A stretch of DNA of 64,000 bases from Stenotrophomonas maltophilia (GTDB lineage: Bacteria; Pseudomonadota; Gammaproteobacteria; Xanthomonadales; Xanthomonadaceae): NCBI RefSeq assembly GCF_900186865.1, contig NZ_LT906480.1, positions 4,854,001 through 4,918,000 on the forward strand, in the 5' to 3' direction. Shown piece by piece: positions 40,904-50,713 of the stretch (position 1 is the first letter of the stretch; every line of letters starts with the position of its first letter). The position numbers were made by a program, and so were the translations under genes. The notes below the pieces were generated by a model that was not told the origin of the DNA, did not search any database, and saw nothing but the letters and a program-made list of their open reading frames with translations.

Positions 40904-41671
40904 TCAACCGATCTGCACCCACGCCGGCGCGTGGTCGCTCGGGCGTTCCCAGGTGCGCGGCTCGCGGTCGATGCCCGAGGCCACCGCGCTGCCCTTCAGC
41001 GCATCGGAGACCAGGGTCAGGTCGATGCGCAGGCCCAGGTTGCGGCGGAAGCCGGCGGCACGGTAATCCCACCAGCTGAAGGTGCCCGCCTCGTCGTTGT
41101 GCAGGCGGAAGCCATCGTGCAGACCCAGCTGCAGCAGCTTGTTGAGCGCGCCGCGCTCGGCGGTGGAGGTCAGGATGTGGTTGTCGTTCCACACCTCCGG
41201 GTCGTGCACATCGCGCGCGTCCGGGGCGATGTTGAAGTCACCCATCACGATCAGCTTCGGATGCCGCTGCAGTTCTTCGGCGATCCAGGCATGCACCGCC
41301 TCGAGCCAGCGCAGCTTGTAGTCGTACTTGTCGGTGCCGATGTCCTGGCCATTGACCACGTACAGGTTGATCACCCGCAGGTCGCCGAAGGTACCGGCAA
41401 TGACGCGCTTCTGTTCGTCCTCGAAGCCGGGAATGCCGATCTGCACGTCCTGCGCCGACTCACGCGACAGCAGCGCCACGCCGTTGTAGGTCTTCTGGCC
41501 GGCGAACACGCTGCGGTAGCCGGCGGCGATCAGCGCCGAATCGGGGAACTTGTGGTCCTCCAGCTTGGTTTCCTGGATACCGACGATGTCCGGGCCGAAC
41601 TCCTTGAGCCACTGCTCCAGGTGCGGCAGGCGGACATTGAGCGAATTGACGTTCCACGAGGCGATCTTCAT
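40904..41671 (-). CDS. xthA: Exodeoxyribonuclease III
   Basis: A 255-residue AP endonuclease/3'-5' exonuclease of the EEP fold. The motifs ASWNVNSLNVRLPHL, IVGIQETKLEDHKFP, VMGDFNIAPDARDVHD and ERPSDHAPAWV carry the catalytic Glu, Asp and His residues. It acts in base-excision repair. TAGAAT ends 6 bases before the ATG with no Shine-Dalgarno, so the mRNA is probably leaderless, as for polA and uvrD. It is convergent with the GlsB gene across a REP element. Confidence 0.97.
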   Translation of the reverse strand: MKIASWNVNSLNVRLPHLEQWLKEFGPDIVGIQETKLEDHKFPDSALIAAGYRSVFAGQKTYNGVALLSRESAQDVQIGIPGFEDEQKRVIAGTFGDLRVINLYVVNGQDIGTDKYDYKLRWLEAVHAWIAEELQRHPKLIVMGDFNIAPDARDVHDPEVWNDNHILTSTAERGALNKLLQLGLHDGFRLHNDEAGTFSWWDYRAAGFRRNLGLRIDLTLVSDALKGSAVASGIDREPRTWERPSDHAPAWVQIG

Positions 41672-41677
41672 GCGGGC

Positions 41678-41683
41678 ATTCTA
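41678..41683 (-). promoter_or_regulatory. Putative -10 of a leaderless xthA mRNA
   Basis: TAGAAT on the minus strand, six bases, then ATG 41671. Confidence 0.5.
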
Positions 41684-41729
41684 CCCGGGTGGGCTTGGCA
41701 CGCGTGCCACCCCAGGTGGGCACCCACCG

Positions 41730-41806
41730 GTAGTGCCGGCCGCTGGCCGGCAACCCCATGAACCGTGGGCAAGACCCCGCAGTTGCCGGCCAGCGGCCGG
41801 CACTAC
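41730..41806. repeat. Inverted pair of GTAG-headed REP/SMAG elements
   Basis: GTAGTGCCGGCCGCTGGCCGGCA facing its reverse complement across about 31 bp. The GTAG of the second copy supplies the TAG stop codon (41805-41803) of the aldehyde dehydrogenase gene. Confidence 0.9.
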
Positions 41807-43212
41807 CGAAGCAGCAGCTTCAACAACCCCGCAATCTTCGAATACGGCGGCCGCAGCCGGTCACTGGCCGCCCAGCGCGACTGCCACAGCACCGGCAGCC
41901 GCTTGCTCATCGCATCGAACCCGGCCCGGCCATGGTACGCGCCCATGCCGCTGGCCCCCACCCCACCGAACGGCAGGCCATCGGCGGCGAAGTGCAGCAG
42001 CGTGTCATTCACCGTCACCCCGCCGGCCACCACCTGACCGAGGATGCGTTCCACCGTCGCCGTGTCGTGGCTGAAGGGATACAGTGCCAGCGGCCGGTCA
42101 CGGGACAACACGTCGGCCAGCGCCGCCTCCAGATCCGGATAGGCCCGCACCGGCAGGATCGGCCCGAAGATCTCCTCGCGCATCAGGTCCAGGTCGTCCG
42201 GCGGGTCCAGCACCACGGTCGGCACCAGCAGGCGCTCGCGGTCGGCACGCGCCTCATCCACCTGCGCCAGCGGAATCACCGGCACCCCGCGTTGCCGCGC
42301 CTGTGCCAGGTAGCCCTGCAGACGCCGGTACTGGCCTTCATTGATGATGCGGGTGTAGTCGTCGGCATCGCTGAAGTCGCCATAGCGCTCGCGCACCTGC
42401 TGCTGCAGCGCCTGCACGAACTCGCGCTGGCGCGCGGTATCGATCAGCACGTAATCCGGCGCGATGCAGGTCTGGCCGGCGTTGAACCATTTCCCGGTGG
42501 CCAGCCGCGCGGCGGCCTTTTCCAGCAGGAAATCGCGGCAGACGATGGCCGGCGACTTGCCGCCCAGTTCCAGCGTGACCGGCACCAGATGTTCGGCGGC
42601 GGCCGCCATCACCTTGCGGCCAACGGCCGTCGAGCCGGTGAACAGCAGATGGTCCAGCGGCAGCGAGGACACCGCGGAGGCCACGTCCGCCCCACCCTGC
42701 ACCACCGCCACCCGATCGGGCGGGAACACGCTGGCCAGCAGATCGGCCAGGAACGCGCTGGTGCGCGGCGTGTGTTCCGATGGCTTCAGCAGTACGTGGT
42801 TGCCCGCAGCGATGGCGGTGGCCAAAGGCACCAATGCCAGCGTGACCGGGTAGTTCCAGGGCGAGATCACCCCGACCACGCCCAGCGGCGTCGGCCGCAG
42901 CTGCGCACGCGCCGGCCACAGCTTCCAGCCTGCACCGACCCGCTGCGGCTTCGACCAGCGCCGCAGGTGGCGGCGCAGGTGATCGATGGCCGACAGCACG
43001 CTCATGCCATCGGCCAGCTTCGATTCCACGTGGGCGCGATGGCCGAAATCCTCGGCGATGGCCTGCGCCATTTCGTCCAGGCGTGGCTTCAGCGCCTCGC
43101 GCAGGCGGCGCAGGTCAGCTTCGCGCTGGTCCAGCGACGGGCGCTGCGACTGCCAGGCGCTGCGCAGGGTGTGCAGGAGGGCGGGAAGGTCTTCCGGCGT
43201 AGTGGTGGTCAT
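41803..43212 (-). CDS. Aldehyde dehydrogenase (coniferyl aldehyde dehydrogenase type)
   Basis: A 469-residue NAD(P)-dependent aldehyde dehydrogenase. LGVVGVISPWNYPVTLALVPL and LLKPSEHTPRTS are cofactor-site motifs; VTLELGGKSPAIV holds the general-base Glu and KWFNAGQTCIAPDYVLI the catalytic Cys. The N-terminal part and LPFGGVGASGMGAYHGRAGFD near the end fit the coniferyl-aldehyde/fatty-aldehyde branch. The GTAG of a REP element forms its stop. TATAGT ends 6 bases before the ATG, with no ribosome binding site, so the mRNA may be leaderless. Confidence 0.92.
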   Translation of the reverse strand: MTTTTPEDLPALLHTLRSAWQSQRPSLDQREADLRRLREALKPRLDEMAQAIAEDFGHRAHVESKLADGMSVLSAIDHLRRHLRRWSKPQRVGAGWKLWPARAQLRPTPLGVVGVISPWNYPVTLALVPLATAIAAGNHVLLKPSEHTPRTSAFLADLLASVFPPDRVAVVQGGADVASAVSSLPLDHLLFTGSTAVGRKVMAAAAEHLVPVTLELGGKSPAIVCRDFLLEKAAARLATGKWFNAGQTCIAPDYVLIDTARQREFVQALQQQVRERYGDFSDADDYTRIINEGQYRRLQGYLAQARQRGVPVIPLAQVDEARADRERLLVPTVVLDPPDDLDLMREEIFGPILPVRAYPDLEAALADVLSRDRPLALYPFSHDTATVERILGQVVAGGVTVNDTLLHFAADGLPFGGVGASGMGAYHGRAGFDAMSKRLPVLWQSRWAASDRLRPPYSKIAGLLKLLLR

Positions 43213-43218
43213 GGGCCG

Positions 43219-43224
43219 ACTATA
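43219..43224 (-). promoter_or_regulatory. Putative -10 of a leaderless aldehyde dehydrogenase mRNA
   Basis: TATAGT on the minus strand, six bases, then ATG 43212; CCATTG 17 bp upstream could be a weak -35. Confidence 0.5.
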
Positions 43225-43246
43225 CGGGGTGCTGCGCAACGCAATG

Positions 43247-43323
43247 GTAGTGCCGGCCGCTGGCCGGCAACGGCTTCATGTCCGCGGAGATTCATGAGGT
43301 TGCCGGCCAGCGGCCGGCACTAC
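43247..43323. repeat. Inverted pair of GTAG-headed REP/SMAG elements
   Basis: Same sequence and arrangement as the pair at 41730-41806, here upstream of the aldehyde dehydrogenase gene; the two pairs bracket that gene. Confidence 0.9.
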
Positions 43324-43425
43324 CGGAATGCGAGCCGAGTGGGCACGCCCCACAAACAGAAAGGCCGCGGTCTGCACCGCGGCCCCTGAAACCCGGTGAG
43401 TGCCGACCGTTGGTCGGCATACCGG

Positions 43426-45087
43426 TTACTTGGTGATATCCACGTCCTTGGTCTCACGCAGGAACAGGCCGCCGATCACCACCGACATCAGCGCGATGAT
43501 GATGGGGTACCACAGGCCGTAGTAGAGGTTGCCGGTACCGGCCACCAGCGCGAACGAGATCGCCGGCAGGAAGCCACCGAACCAGCCGTTGCCGATGTGG
43601 TACGGCAGCGACATCGAGGTGTAGCGGATGCGGGTCGGGAACAGTTCGACCAGGTAAGCGGCGATCGGGCCGTAGACCATGGTCACGTACAGCACCAGCA
43701 GCCACAGCATGAAGATGGTGCCGGCGATGTTGATGCGGGCGCCATCGGCCTTGGCCGGGTAGCCGGCGGTGGTCAGGGCGGTCTTCAGTTCCGCACCGAA
43801 TGCATCGGCCTTGGCCTTGCCTTCTTCCTTGGTCAGGCCGGCGGCCTCATACGAGGTGACGCTGGCGCTGCCCACGTTCACCATTGCCAGCGAACCGGCG
43901 GCAGCGGGCTGTACGTCGTACGGCACACCAGCCTTGGTCAGCGCGGCGGTAGCCACGTCGCAGGAGCTGGTGAACTTGCGCAGGCCCACCGGATCGAACT
44001 GGAATGAACAGGTGTTCGGATCGGCGACGACCAGCGCCGGCGAGGATGCACGCGCTTCTTCGATGGCCGGGTTGGCGAAGTGGGTCAGGCCCTTGAAGAT
44101 CGGGATGTAGGTGATGGCCGCCAGCAGGCAGCCGGCCAGGATGATCTTCTTGCGGCCAATGCGGTCGGACAGCCAGCCGAAGAAGATGAAGAACGGCACG
44201 CCCAGCGCCAGCGCGGCCGCGATCAGCAGGTAGGAGGTGGTGGCATCGACCTTCAGCATGCTGCTGAGGAAGAACAGCGCGTAGAACTGGCCGCCGTACC
44301 AGACCACGGCCTGGCCGGCCGCCGCACCGAGCAGGACCAGCAGCATCAGCTTCAGGTTTCCGCCCTTCAGGCTGTCACGGAACGGCGTCTTGGAGCCCTT
44401 GCCTTCCGACTTCATCTGCTGGAACAGCGGCGACTCGCTCAGCTGCAGGCGGATCCACACCGACACGCCCAGCAGCAGGATCGAGACCAGGAACGGGATG
44501 CGCCAGCCCCAGGCTTCGAAGGCTTCATTGCCCAGGAAGTAACGGCAGGCCAGGATGATCAGCAGCGACATGAACAGGCCGAGCGTGGCGGTGCACTGGA
44601 TGAAGCTGGTGTAGAGCCCGCGCTTGTCGTCCGGCGCATGCTCGGCCACGTAGGTGGCGGCACCGCCGTACTCGCCGCCCATCGCCAGACCCTGGGCCAG
44701 GCGAAGGATGATCAGGATCACCGGTGCGGCGAAACCGATCGAGGCGTAGTTGGGCAGCACGCCGACCAGGAAGGTCGAGATGCCCATGATCAGGATGGTG
44801 ACCAGGAAGGTGTACTTGCGGCCGATGCGGTCGCCGAGGCTGCCGAAGAAGGCCGCGCCGAACGGACGCACGAAGAAGCCGGCGGCAAACGCCAGCAGGG
44901 CGAAGATCATGCCCGTGGTTTCATTGACGCCGCTGAAGAACTGCTTGGCGATGATGGCCGCGAGCGAGCCGTACAGGAAGAAGTCATACCACTCGAAGAC
45001 CGTGCCGAGGCTCGAGGCGAAGATGACCTTCTTGTGGCCCTTGGTCAGGGTGCCCGCTTTATGTGCGGTGCTGGGTGTACTGGACAT
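43426..45087 (-). CDS. MHS-family MFS transporter with a large extra loop
   Basis: A 553-residue transporter of the metabolite:H+ symporter family: FEWYDFFLYGSLAAI and the RPFGAAFFGSLGDRIGRKYTF signature are clear, with 12 expected helices. An insert of about 140 residues (roughly 350-490) lies between predicted helices and contains two Cys (NTCSF, SSCDV); typical MHS proteins such as KgtP or ProP lack it. It probably imports an organic acid with protons. The DcaP-like porin gene lies just upstream in the same direction, so the pair could pass substrate across both membranes. The start at 45087 is the natural one; the frame continues upstream only through tandem repeats. Confidence 0.88.
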   Translation of the reverse strand: MSSTPSTAHKAGTLTKGHKKVIFASSLGTVFEWYDFFLYGSLAAIIAKQFFSGVNETTGMIFALLAFAAGFFVRPFGAAFFGSLGDRIGRKYTFLVTILIMGISTFLVGVLPNYASIGFAAPVILIILRLAQGLAMGGEYGGAATYVAEHAPDDKRGLYTSFIQCTATLGLFMSLLIILACRYFLGNEAFEAWGWRIPFLVSILLLGVSVWIRLQLSESPLFQQMKSEGKGSKTPFRDSLKGGNLKLMLLVLLGAAAGQAVVWYGGQFYALFFLSSMLKVDATTSYLLIAAALALGVPFFIFFGWLSDRIGRKKIILAGCLLAAITYIPIFKGLTHFANPAIEEARASSPALVVADPNTCSFQFDPVGLRKFTSSCDVATAALTKAGVPYDVQPAAAGSLAMVNVGSASVTSYEAAGLTKEEGKAKADAFGAELKTALTTAGYPAKADGARINIAGTIFMLWLLVLYVTMVYGPIAAYLVELFPTRIRYTSMSLPYHIGNGWFGGFLPAISFALVAGTGNLYYGLWYPIIIALMSVVIGGLFLRETKDVDITK

Positions 45088-45119
45088 GGGACGCTTCCCC
45101 TCCGAAGCAATCGTTGTTG

Positions 45120-45310
45120 GTGGGTGCCGACCGTTGGTCGGCACCCCATCTCGGTAGATGCCGACCTTGGCCGGCACTCCATCTCGGTAGGTGCCGACCT
45201 TGGCCGGCACCCCATCTCGGTAGATGCCGACCTTGGCCGGCACCCCATCTCGGTAGATGCCGACCTTGGCCGGCACCCCATCTCGGTAGGTGCCGGCCGC
45301 TGGCCGGCAC
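45120..45310. repeat. Six tandem 33-bp REP-like units
   Basis: GGTAGATGCCGACCTTGGCC-type units begin at 45120, 45153, 45186, 45219, 45252 and 45285, a strict 33-bp period. Each holds a GCCGACC-TT-GGCCGGC palindrome; the last carries the GCCGGCCGCTGGCCGGC core. The 227-bp gap between the MFS and porin genes is made almost wholly of these. Confidence 0.95.
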
Positions 45311-45314
45311 GCTC

Positions 45315-46742
45315 TTAGAAGCTGTACTTCGTGGTGAACTGCAATCGGGTGATGTCACCCTTGTTGCCGTTCTCCACTTCGCGACGGCCGTACATCAGTT
45401 CGGCGCCGATATCGACCTTGGGCAGCGGCGAATAGAAGATGTTGCCGCGGATGCTCTGCACGCTCTTGGTCACCAGCGGGCCGAGGATGCTGTCGTTGTC
45501 GTAGTCGCTGCGCGCATAGATCAGGTTGGTGCGCAGCTTCGGCGAGAACGCATGCCGCCAGCCCACGTAGCCGGCCAGCACGCCGGTCGGGTTGAGCTCG
45601 TCGCGGGCCACGTCGCAGGCGCTGTCGGCGGTGATGCCCAGACCGATGTAGCGGGCGATGCCTTCGCCGCCGGTCAGCTGGTAGTGCAGCGAATCGCTGT
45701 CGCCCATCACCCATTTGCCGCCCAGGGTCAGGCCGCCAGCCACCTTGTCGGCCTTGGCGCCGGTGGCCTGGTTGTCGACCTTCAGCTGACGGACGATGCC
45801 GCCGACACCGAAGGTGCCCCAGTCACCCTTCCAGCCATAGCGCAGGGTCAGATCGGGCAGGCTGCCACGGTCGGAGTTGGCGCTGGTGTTGGTCCAGGCG
45901 CCGGTGACCGGGTTGCGGGTACCGGTAAGGGTGGTGGTTTCCGGGTTTTCCAGCGCGACGCTGAAGCCACCCTGGGTGTAGCGCACCTGGGCCTGGCGCA
46001 CGAAGATCACGCCGTCGGTGGGGCCGACGAAGTCGACCGCTTCCGGCAGTGCGGCGGCGTCCATGAAGTTGGACCAGGTCTGGCCGGCCATCCAGTTGTT
46101 CCAGTACATGTAGGCGTGGCGCAGGGTCACACCATAGGTATTGGTGGCGGTCTGGTTGCCCAGCGAGTTGCCGAAGAAGTCCATCTCGAAGAACGCACCG
46201 GCCTTGTTGCCCGATTCGCTCACGTTGTCGATGCCCAGGTTGAAGCGCGAGAACTTGGCATGGGCGTTGAAGTCGGTGCCCGAACGCTTGCCGCTGCCGC
46301 CGGCGCCTTCCACCGGGGTCTGGCCCGGCAGGTACAGCGAGCGGCCGGTGGCGTCGTCGGCCAGCTGGCCATCGCTGGTCTGGGTGGCCAGGAAGTCGGC
46401 CTTGATGAAGCCGCCGATCTTGACCGTGGTGCCCGGCGCCGCGCCCGGGGTGATGGTGGTGACCTGGATCGGTTGCTTACCCGCCGGCACCGAGGCGACC
46501 GGCTTCTGCCCGGCCTGCACCGTGCGGACTTCGGTCACCGCCTGCTGGGTCTGGCTGATCTGGGTCTGTTGTTGTTGCTGCGAAGACAGCAGCAGCTGGA
46601 CCTGGCGTTCCAGTTCGGCAACGCGTGCTTCCAGTGCTTTCTCCTTGGCGGTCTCTGCGAACGCCATGCCCGGTGCGACCAGGGCGACCAACAGGCAGGC
46701 CGCCAGAGGTTTGCGCACGGCTTTCAACGTACGGTGGCTCAT
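45315..46742 (-). CDS. DcaP-like outer-membrane porin
   Basis: A 475-residue porin: signal peptide (LAACLLVALVAPGMAFA), a coiled-coil stretch (about residues 32-60, KALEARVAELERQVQLLLSS), then a beta-barrel ending in Phe (TKYSF) as expected for BAM insertion. The coiled coil plus barrel and KIGGFIKADFLATQ opening match DcaP-type channels for small carboxylates. A good GGGAGAGAGGG ribosome binding site precedes the ATG. It is divergent from acs and upstream of the MHS transporter, suggesting shared carboxylate use. Confidence 0.88.
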   Translation of the reverse strand: MSHRTLKAVRKPLAACLLVALVAPGMAFAETAKEKALEARVAELERQVQLLLSSQQQQQTQISQTQQAVTEVRTVQAGQKPVASVPAGKQPIQVTTITPGAAPGTTVKIGGFIKADFLATQTSDGQLADDATGRSLYLPGQTPVEGAGGSGKRSGTDFNAHAKFSRFNLGIDNVSESGNKAGAFFEMDFFGNSLGNQTATNTYGVTLRHAYMYWNNWMAGQTWSNFMDAAALPEAVDFVGPTDGVIFVRQAQVRYTQGGFSVALENPETTTLTGTRNPVTGAWTNTSANSDRGSLPDLTLRYGWKGDWGTFGVGGIVRQLKVDNQATGAKADKVAGGLTLGGKWVMGDSDSLHYQLTGGEGIARYIGLGITADSACDVARDELNPTGVLAGYVGWRHAFSPKLRTNLIYARSDYDNDSILGPLVTKSVQSIRGNIFYSPLPKVDIGAELMYGRREVENGNKGDITRLQFTTKYSF

Positions 46743-46870
46743 GTTGCCCTCTCTCCCAAGTGGCAAGGTGATGCCGCGCGTGGGGCACGGTCGAGCCGAG
46801 ACTGCGGGGCGTTCACGCACAGCGGCTATTGGCCATTGGTCGAACCCGGCCCTGCTGGGCGCTCACTTTC

Positions 46871-46880
46871 GACCATGGTC
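46871..46880. promoter_or_regulatory. Palindrome between porin and acs genes
   Basis: GACCATGGTC, a perfect 10-bp palindrome in the 245-bp divergent region; a candidate operator for the nearby LuxR regulator. Confidence 0.35.
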
Positions 46881-46931
46881 TAACCAAGGTGGTGACGCGG
46901 CCGGGGGTGGATGGGGCAAACTGAAGGGGAT

Positions 46932-46954
46932 CGGTCGCTGCGATGCTGCGACCG
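46932..46954. promoter_or_regulatory. Dyad in the acs leader
   Basis: CGGTCGC-N9-GCGACCG, a perfect 7-bp dyad that ends 33 bp before the acs ATG. It could be an operator or a leader hairpin. Confidence 0.4.
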
Positions 46955-46987
46955 CACATACAAAGTCAACGTGCAAGTGAGGGTGCC

Positions 46988-48931
<1,944 letters not shown>

Positions 48932-48940
48932 TGTACGACC

Positions 48941-48980
48941 GGGGTCGGATCCCTTTCCGCAAGGAAAGGGCTCTGACCCC
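48941..48980. repeat. GGGGTCGGATCC...CTCTGACCCC hairpin element after acs
   Basis: The arms GGGGTC/GACCCC and CCCTTTCC/GGAAAGGG fold with a GCAA loop, 9 bp after the acs stop. Closely related to the element at 16068-16108. Confidence 0.7.
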
Positions 48981-49010
48981 ATCTGCTTTCCCCCACGGTT
49001 CCCCCCGACC

Positions 49011-49676
49011 ATGACCACCCTCCTGATTGCCGATGACCACCCGCTGTTCCGCGAAGCCCTGCGTGGGGCCGTGCAGCGGGTCATCCCCGGCGTGCAGCTG
49101 TTCGAGGCAGACAGCGTGGAAGCGCTGTATGCGCTGGCCGACCAGCACAACGACGCCGACCTGGTCCTGATGGACCTCAACATGCCCGGTGCGCAGGGTT
49201 TCAACGCGCTGGTGCACATGCGCTCGCTGCATCCGCACCTGCCGGTGGTAGTGGTGTCCGCGCGCGAAGAGGCGACGGTGATGCGCCGCGCGCTCGACCA
49301 CGGCGCGCTGGGCTTCATTCCGAAGTCTGCGGATTCGGACACCATCGGCCACGCACTGGGCACCATCCTCGATGGCGAGACCTGGGCGCCGCCGGAAGCG
49401 CACAACGTGCCGCCCACCGAGCGTGAGGAACGCGAAGTCGGCCAGCGACTGCGCGAGCTCACCCCGCAGCAGTTCCGCGTGCTGCAGATGCTGGGCGCCG
49501 GCCGCTTGAACAAGCAGATCGCCTACGACCTCAATGTCTCCGAAGCGACGATCAAGGCCCACGTCACCGCCATCCTGCGCAAGCTGGGCGTCACCAACCG
49601 CACCCAGGCCGTGCTGATGGCCGGCAAGCTGGCGATCGACGACGACGCCATCGTGCTGCCGCCGGAAGAAGACTGA
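49011..49676 (+). CDS. LuxR/NarL-type response regulator (CrbR/ErdR-like)
   Basis: A 221-residue regulator: receiver domain (about 1-120) with the Asp triad ADDH and phospho-acceptor Asp55 (LVLMDLNMPG), and a C-terminal LuxR helix-turn-helix (LTPQQFRVLQMLGAGRLNKQ...NVSEATIKAHVTAILRKLG). It most likely activates acs, which lies just upstream, when phosphorylated by the SSS-type hybrid kinase found 3 kb downstream. This gene pairing and order match CrbSR of Vibrio and MxtR/ErdR of Pseudomonas. No ribosome binding site is visible before its ATG. The identity as CrbR is inference from context. Confidence 0.9.
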   Translation: MTTLLIADDHPLFREALRGAVQRVIPGVQLFEADSVEALYALADQHNDADLVLMDLNMPGAQGFNALVHMRSLHPHLPVVVVSAREEATVMRRALDHGALGFIPKSADSDTIGHALGTILDGETWAPPEAHNVPPTEREEREVGQRLRELTPQQFRVLQMLGAGRLNKQIAYDLNVSEATIKAHVTAILRKLGVTNRTQAVLMAGKLAIDDDAIVLPPEED

Positions 49677-49678
49677 CG

Positions 49679-49803
49679 GTAGTGCCGGCCGCTGGCCGGC
49701 AATCGCCTTCAGCCCCTGAAATCACCCGAAACCGCTTCGGTAGGTGCCAAGCTTGCTTGGCACGCTCTCGCCGTTGCGCATGCCGGCCAGCGGCCGGCAC
49801 TAC
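49679..49803. repeat. Three REP-like palindromes
   Basis: GTAGTGCCGGCCGCTGGCCGGCA 2 bp after the regulator stop, then GTAGGTGCC-AAGCTTGCTT-GGCAC, then an inverted GCCGGCCAGCGGCCGGCACTAC. They occupy part of the 410-bp gap before mntP; the rest is the riboswitch. Confidence 0.85.
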
Positions 49804-49904
49804 CCGGCACCGCTGCGCCCGCGATATAGCCATCGCTATACAAACCAGCCCTGCCTGCGCGTTTCGCTGGAAATGCGCCACGCGCGAATCGCGATGCTAA
49901 GCTT

Positions 49905-50015
49905 CGCGTCCCCTTGGGGAGTAGCCGGATTCCTTCGCAGGAATCGTCCACGTCAACATACTCGGCCAGTGCGCCGTGGCGTGGACAACCATGATGGTTG
50001 GCGAGACCAGCGGCC
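49905..50015 (+). promoter_or_regulatory. yybP-ykoY (Mn2+) riboswitch upstream of mntP
   Basis: The conserved pieces are in order: CCTTGGGGAGTAGCC (49912-49926), a P2 hairpin (ATTCCTTCGCAGGAAT), the second conserved loop TCAACATACTCGGCC (49953-49967), a GTGGCG-bearing stem, and the closing GGCGAGACCA (50000-50009). This matches the Mn2+-sensing yybP-ykoY aptamer, and the gene that follows is the Mn exporter mntP, as expected. No clear expression platform terminator can be drawn by eye. Confidence 0.88.
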
Positions 50016-50087
50016 CGCGCGCGCAACGTCAGGTTGGGCGCGAGCGCAGGCCGTGCGTCCGTCCTGGCCCGACCTCAGCCGCTGTCC

Positions 50088-50663
50088 ATGTCCCCCATTT
50101 CGATCCTCCTGATCGGCTTTGCCATGTCCACCGATGCCTTTGCCGCCGCGATCGGCAAGGGTGCGGCCATGCGCAGACCGGTGTTCCGCGATGCCTTGCG
50201 TGCCGGCATCATCTTCGGCGTCATCGAGGCGATCACGCCCATCATCGGCTGGCTGCTCGGCCGCGCCGCGCTGCAGTACGTGGAAGCTTTCGACCACTGG
50301 ATCGCCTTCGGCCTGCTCGGCGCGCTGGGCATCCACATGATCTACAACGGCCTGCGCCCGGACAGTGCCGAGGAAGACGAAGACCCTTCGCAGCACCACG
50401 GCTTCTGGAAGCTGGCGCTGACCGGTTTCGCCACCAGCATCGATGCGATGGCGGTGGGTATCGGCCTGGCCTTCATGGACGTGCATATCGGCGTGATGGC
50501 CGCGGTCATCGGCCTGTGCACGCTGACCATGGTCACCGTCGGCATCATGCTCGGCCGCGTGCTGGGCAGCATGGTGGGCAAGCGTGCCGAGATCATCGGT
50601 GGCGTGATCCTGGTGATCATCGGCGCGACGATCCTGTACGAACACCTGCACGGCGTGGGGTAA
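50088..50663 (+). CDS. mntP: Manganese efflux pump MntP
   Basis: A 191-residue, six-helix inner-membrane protein. Two repeats, [22 protein letters not shown] and [21 protein letters not shown], carry the paired Asp residues of the MntP family that expel Mn2+. A yybP-ykoY riboswitch lies directly upstream, so the gene should turn on when Mn2+ is high. The ATG at 50088 opens the first helix; no strong Shine-Dalgarno is seen. It lies between the response regulator and the kinase gene of the acetate module. Confidence 0.95.
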   Translation: MSPISILLIGFAMSTDAFAAAIGKGAAMRRPVFRDALRAGIIFGVIEAITPIIGWLLGRAALQYVEAFDHWIAFGLLGALGIHMIYNGLRPDSAEEDEDPSQHHGFWKLALTGFATSIDAMAVGIGLAFMDVHIGVMAAVIGLCTLTMVTVGIMLGRVLGSMVGKRAEIIGGVILVIIGATILYEHLHGVG

Positions 50664-50689
50664 CGCGCCAGAGGCGAGCGATTGCGTGG

Positions 50690-50713
50690 TTGCCGGCCAG
50701 CGGCCGGCACTAC
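50690..50713. repeat. GTAG-headed REP/SMAG element overlapping the kinase stop
   Basis: GTTGCCGGCCAGCGGCCGGCACTAC; read on the minus strand its GTAG contains the TAG stop of the hybrid kinase gene. Confidence 0.9.

Noticed and set aside
45087..45276. N-terminal extension of the MFS transporter through the 33-bp repeats
   Set aside because: The extension only translates the repeat (a VGIYRDGVPAK-type peptide); MHS homology starts just after ATG 45087.
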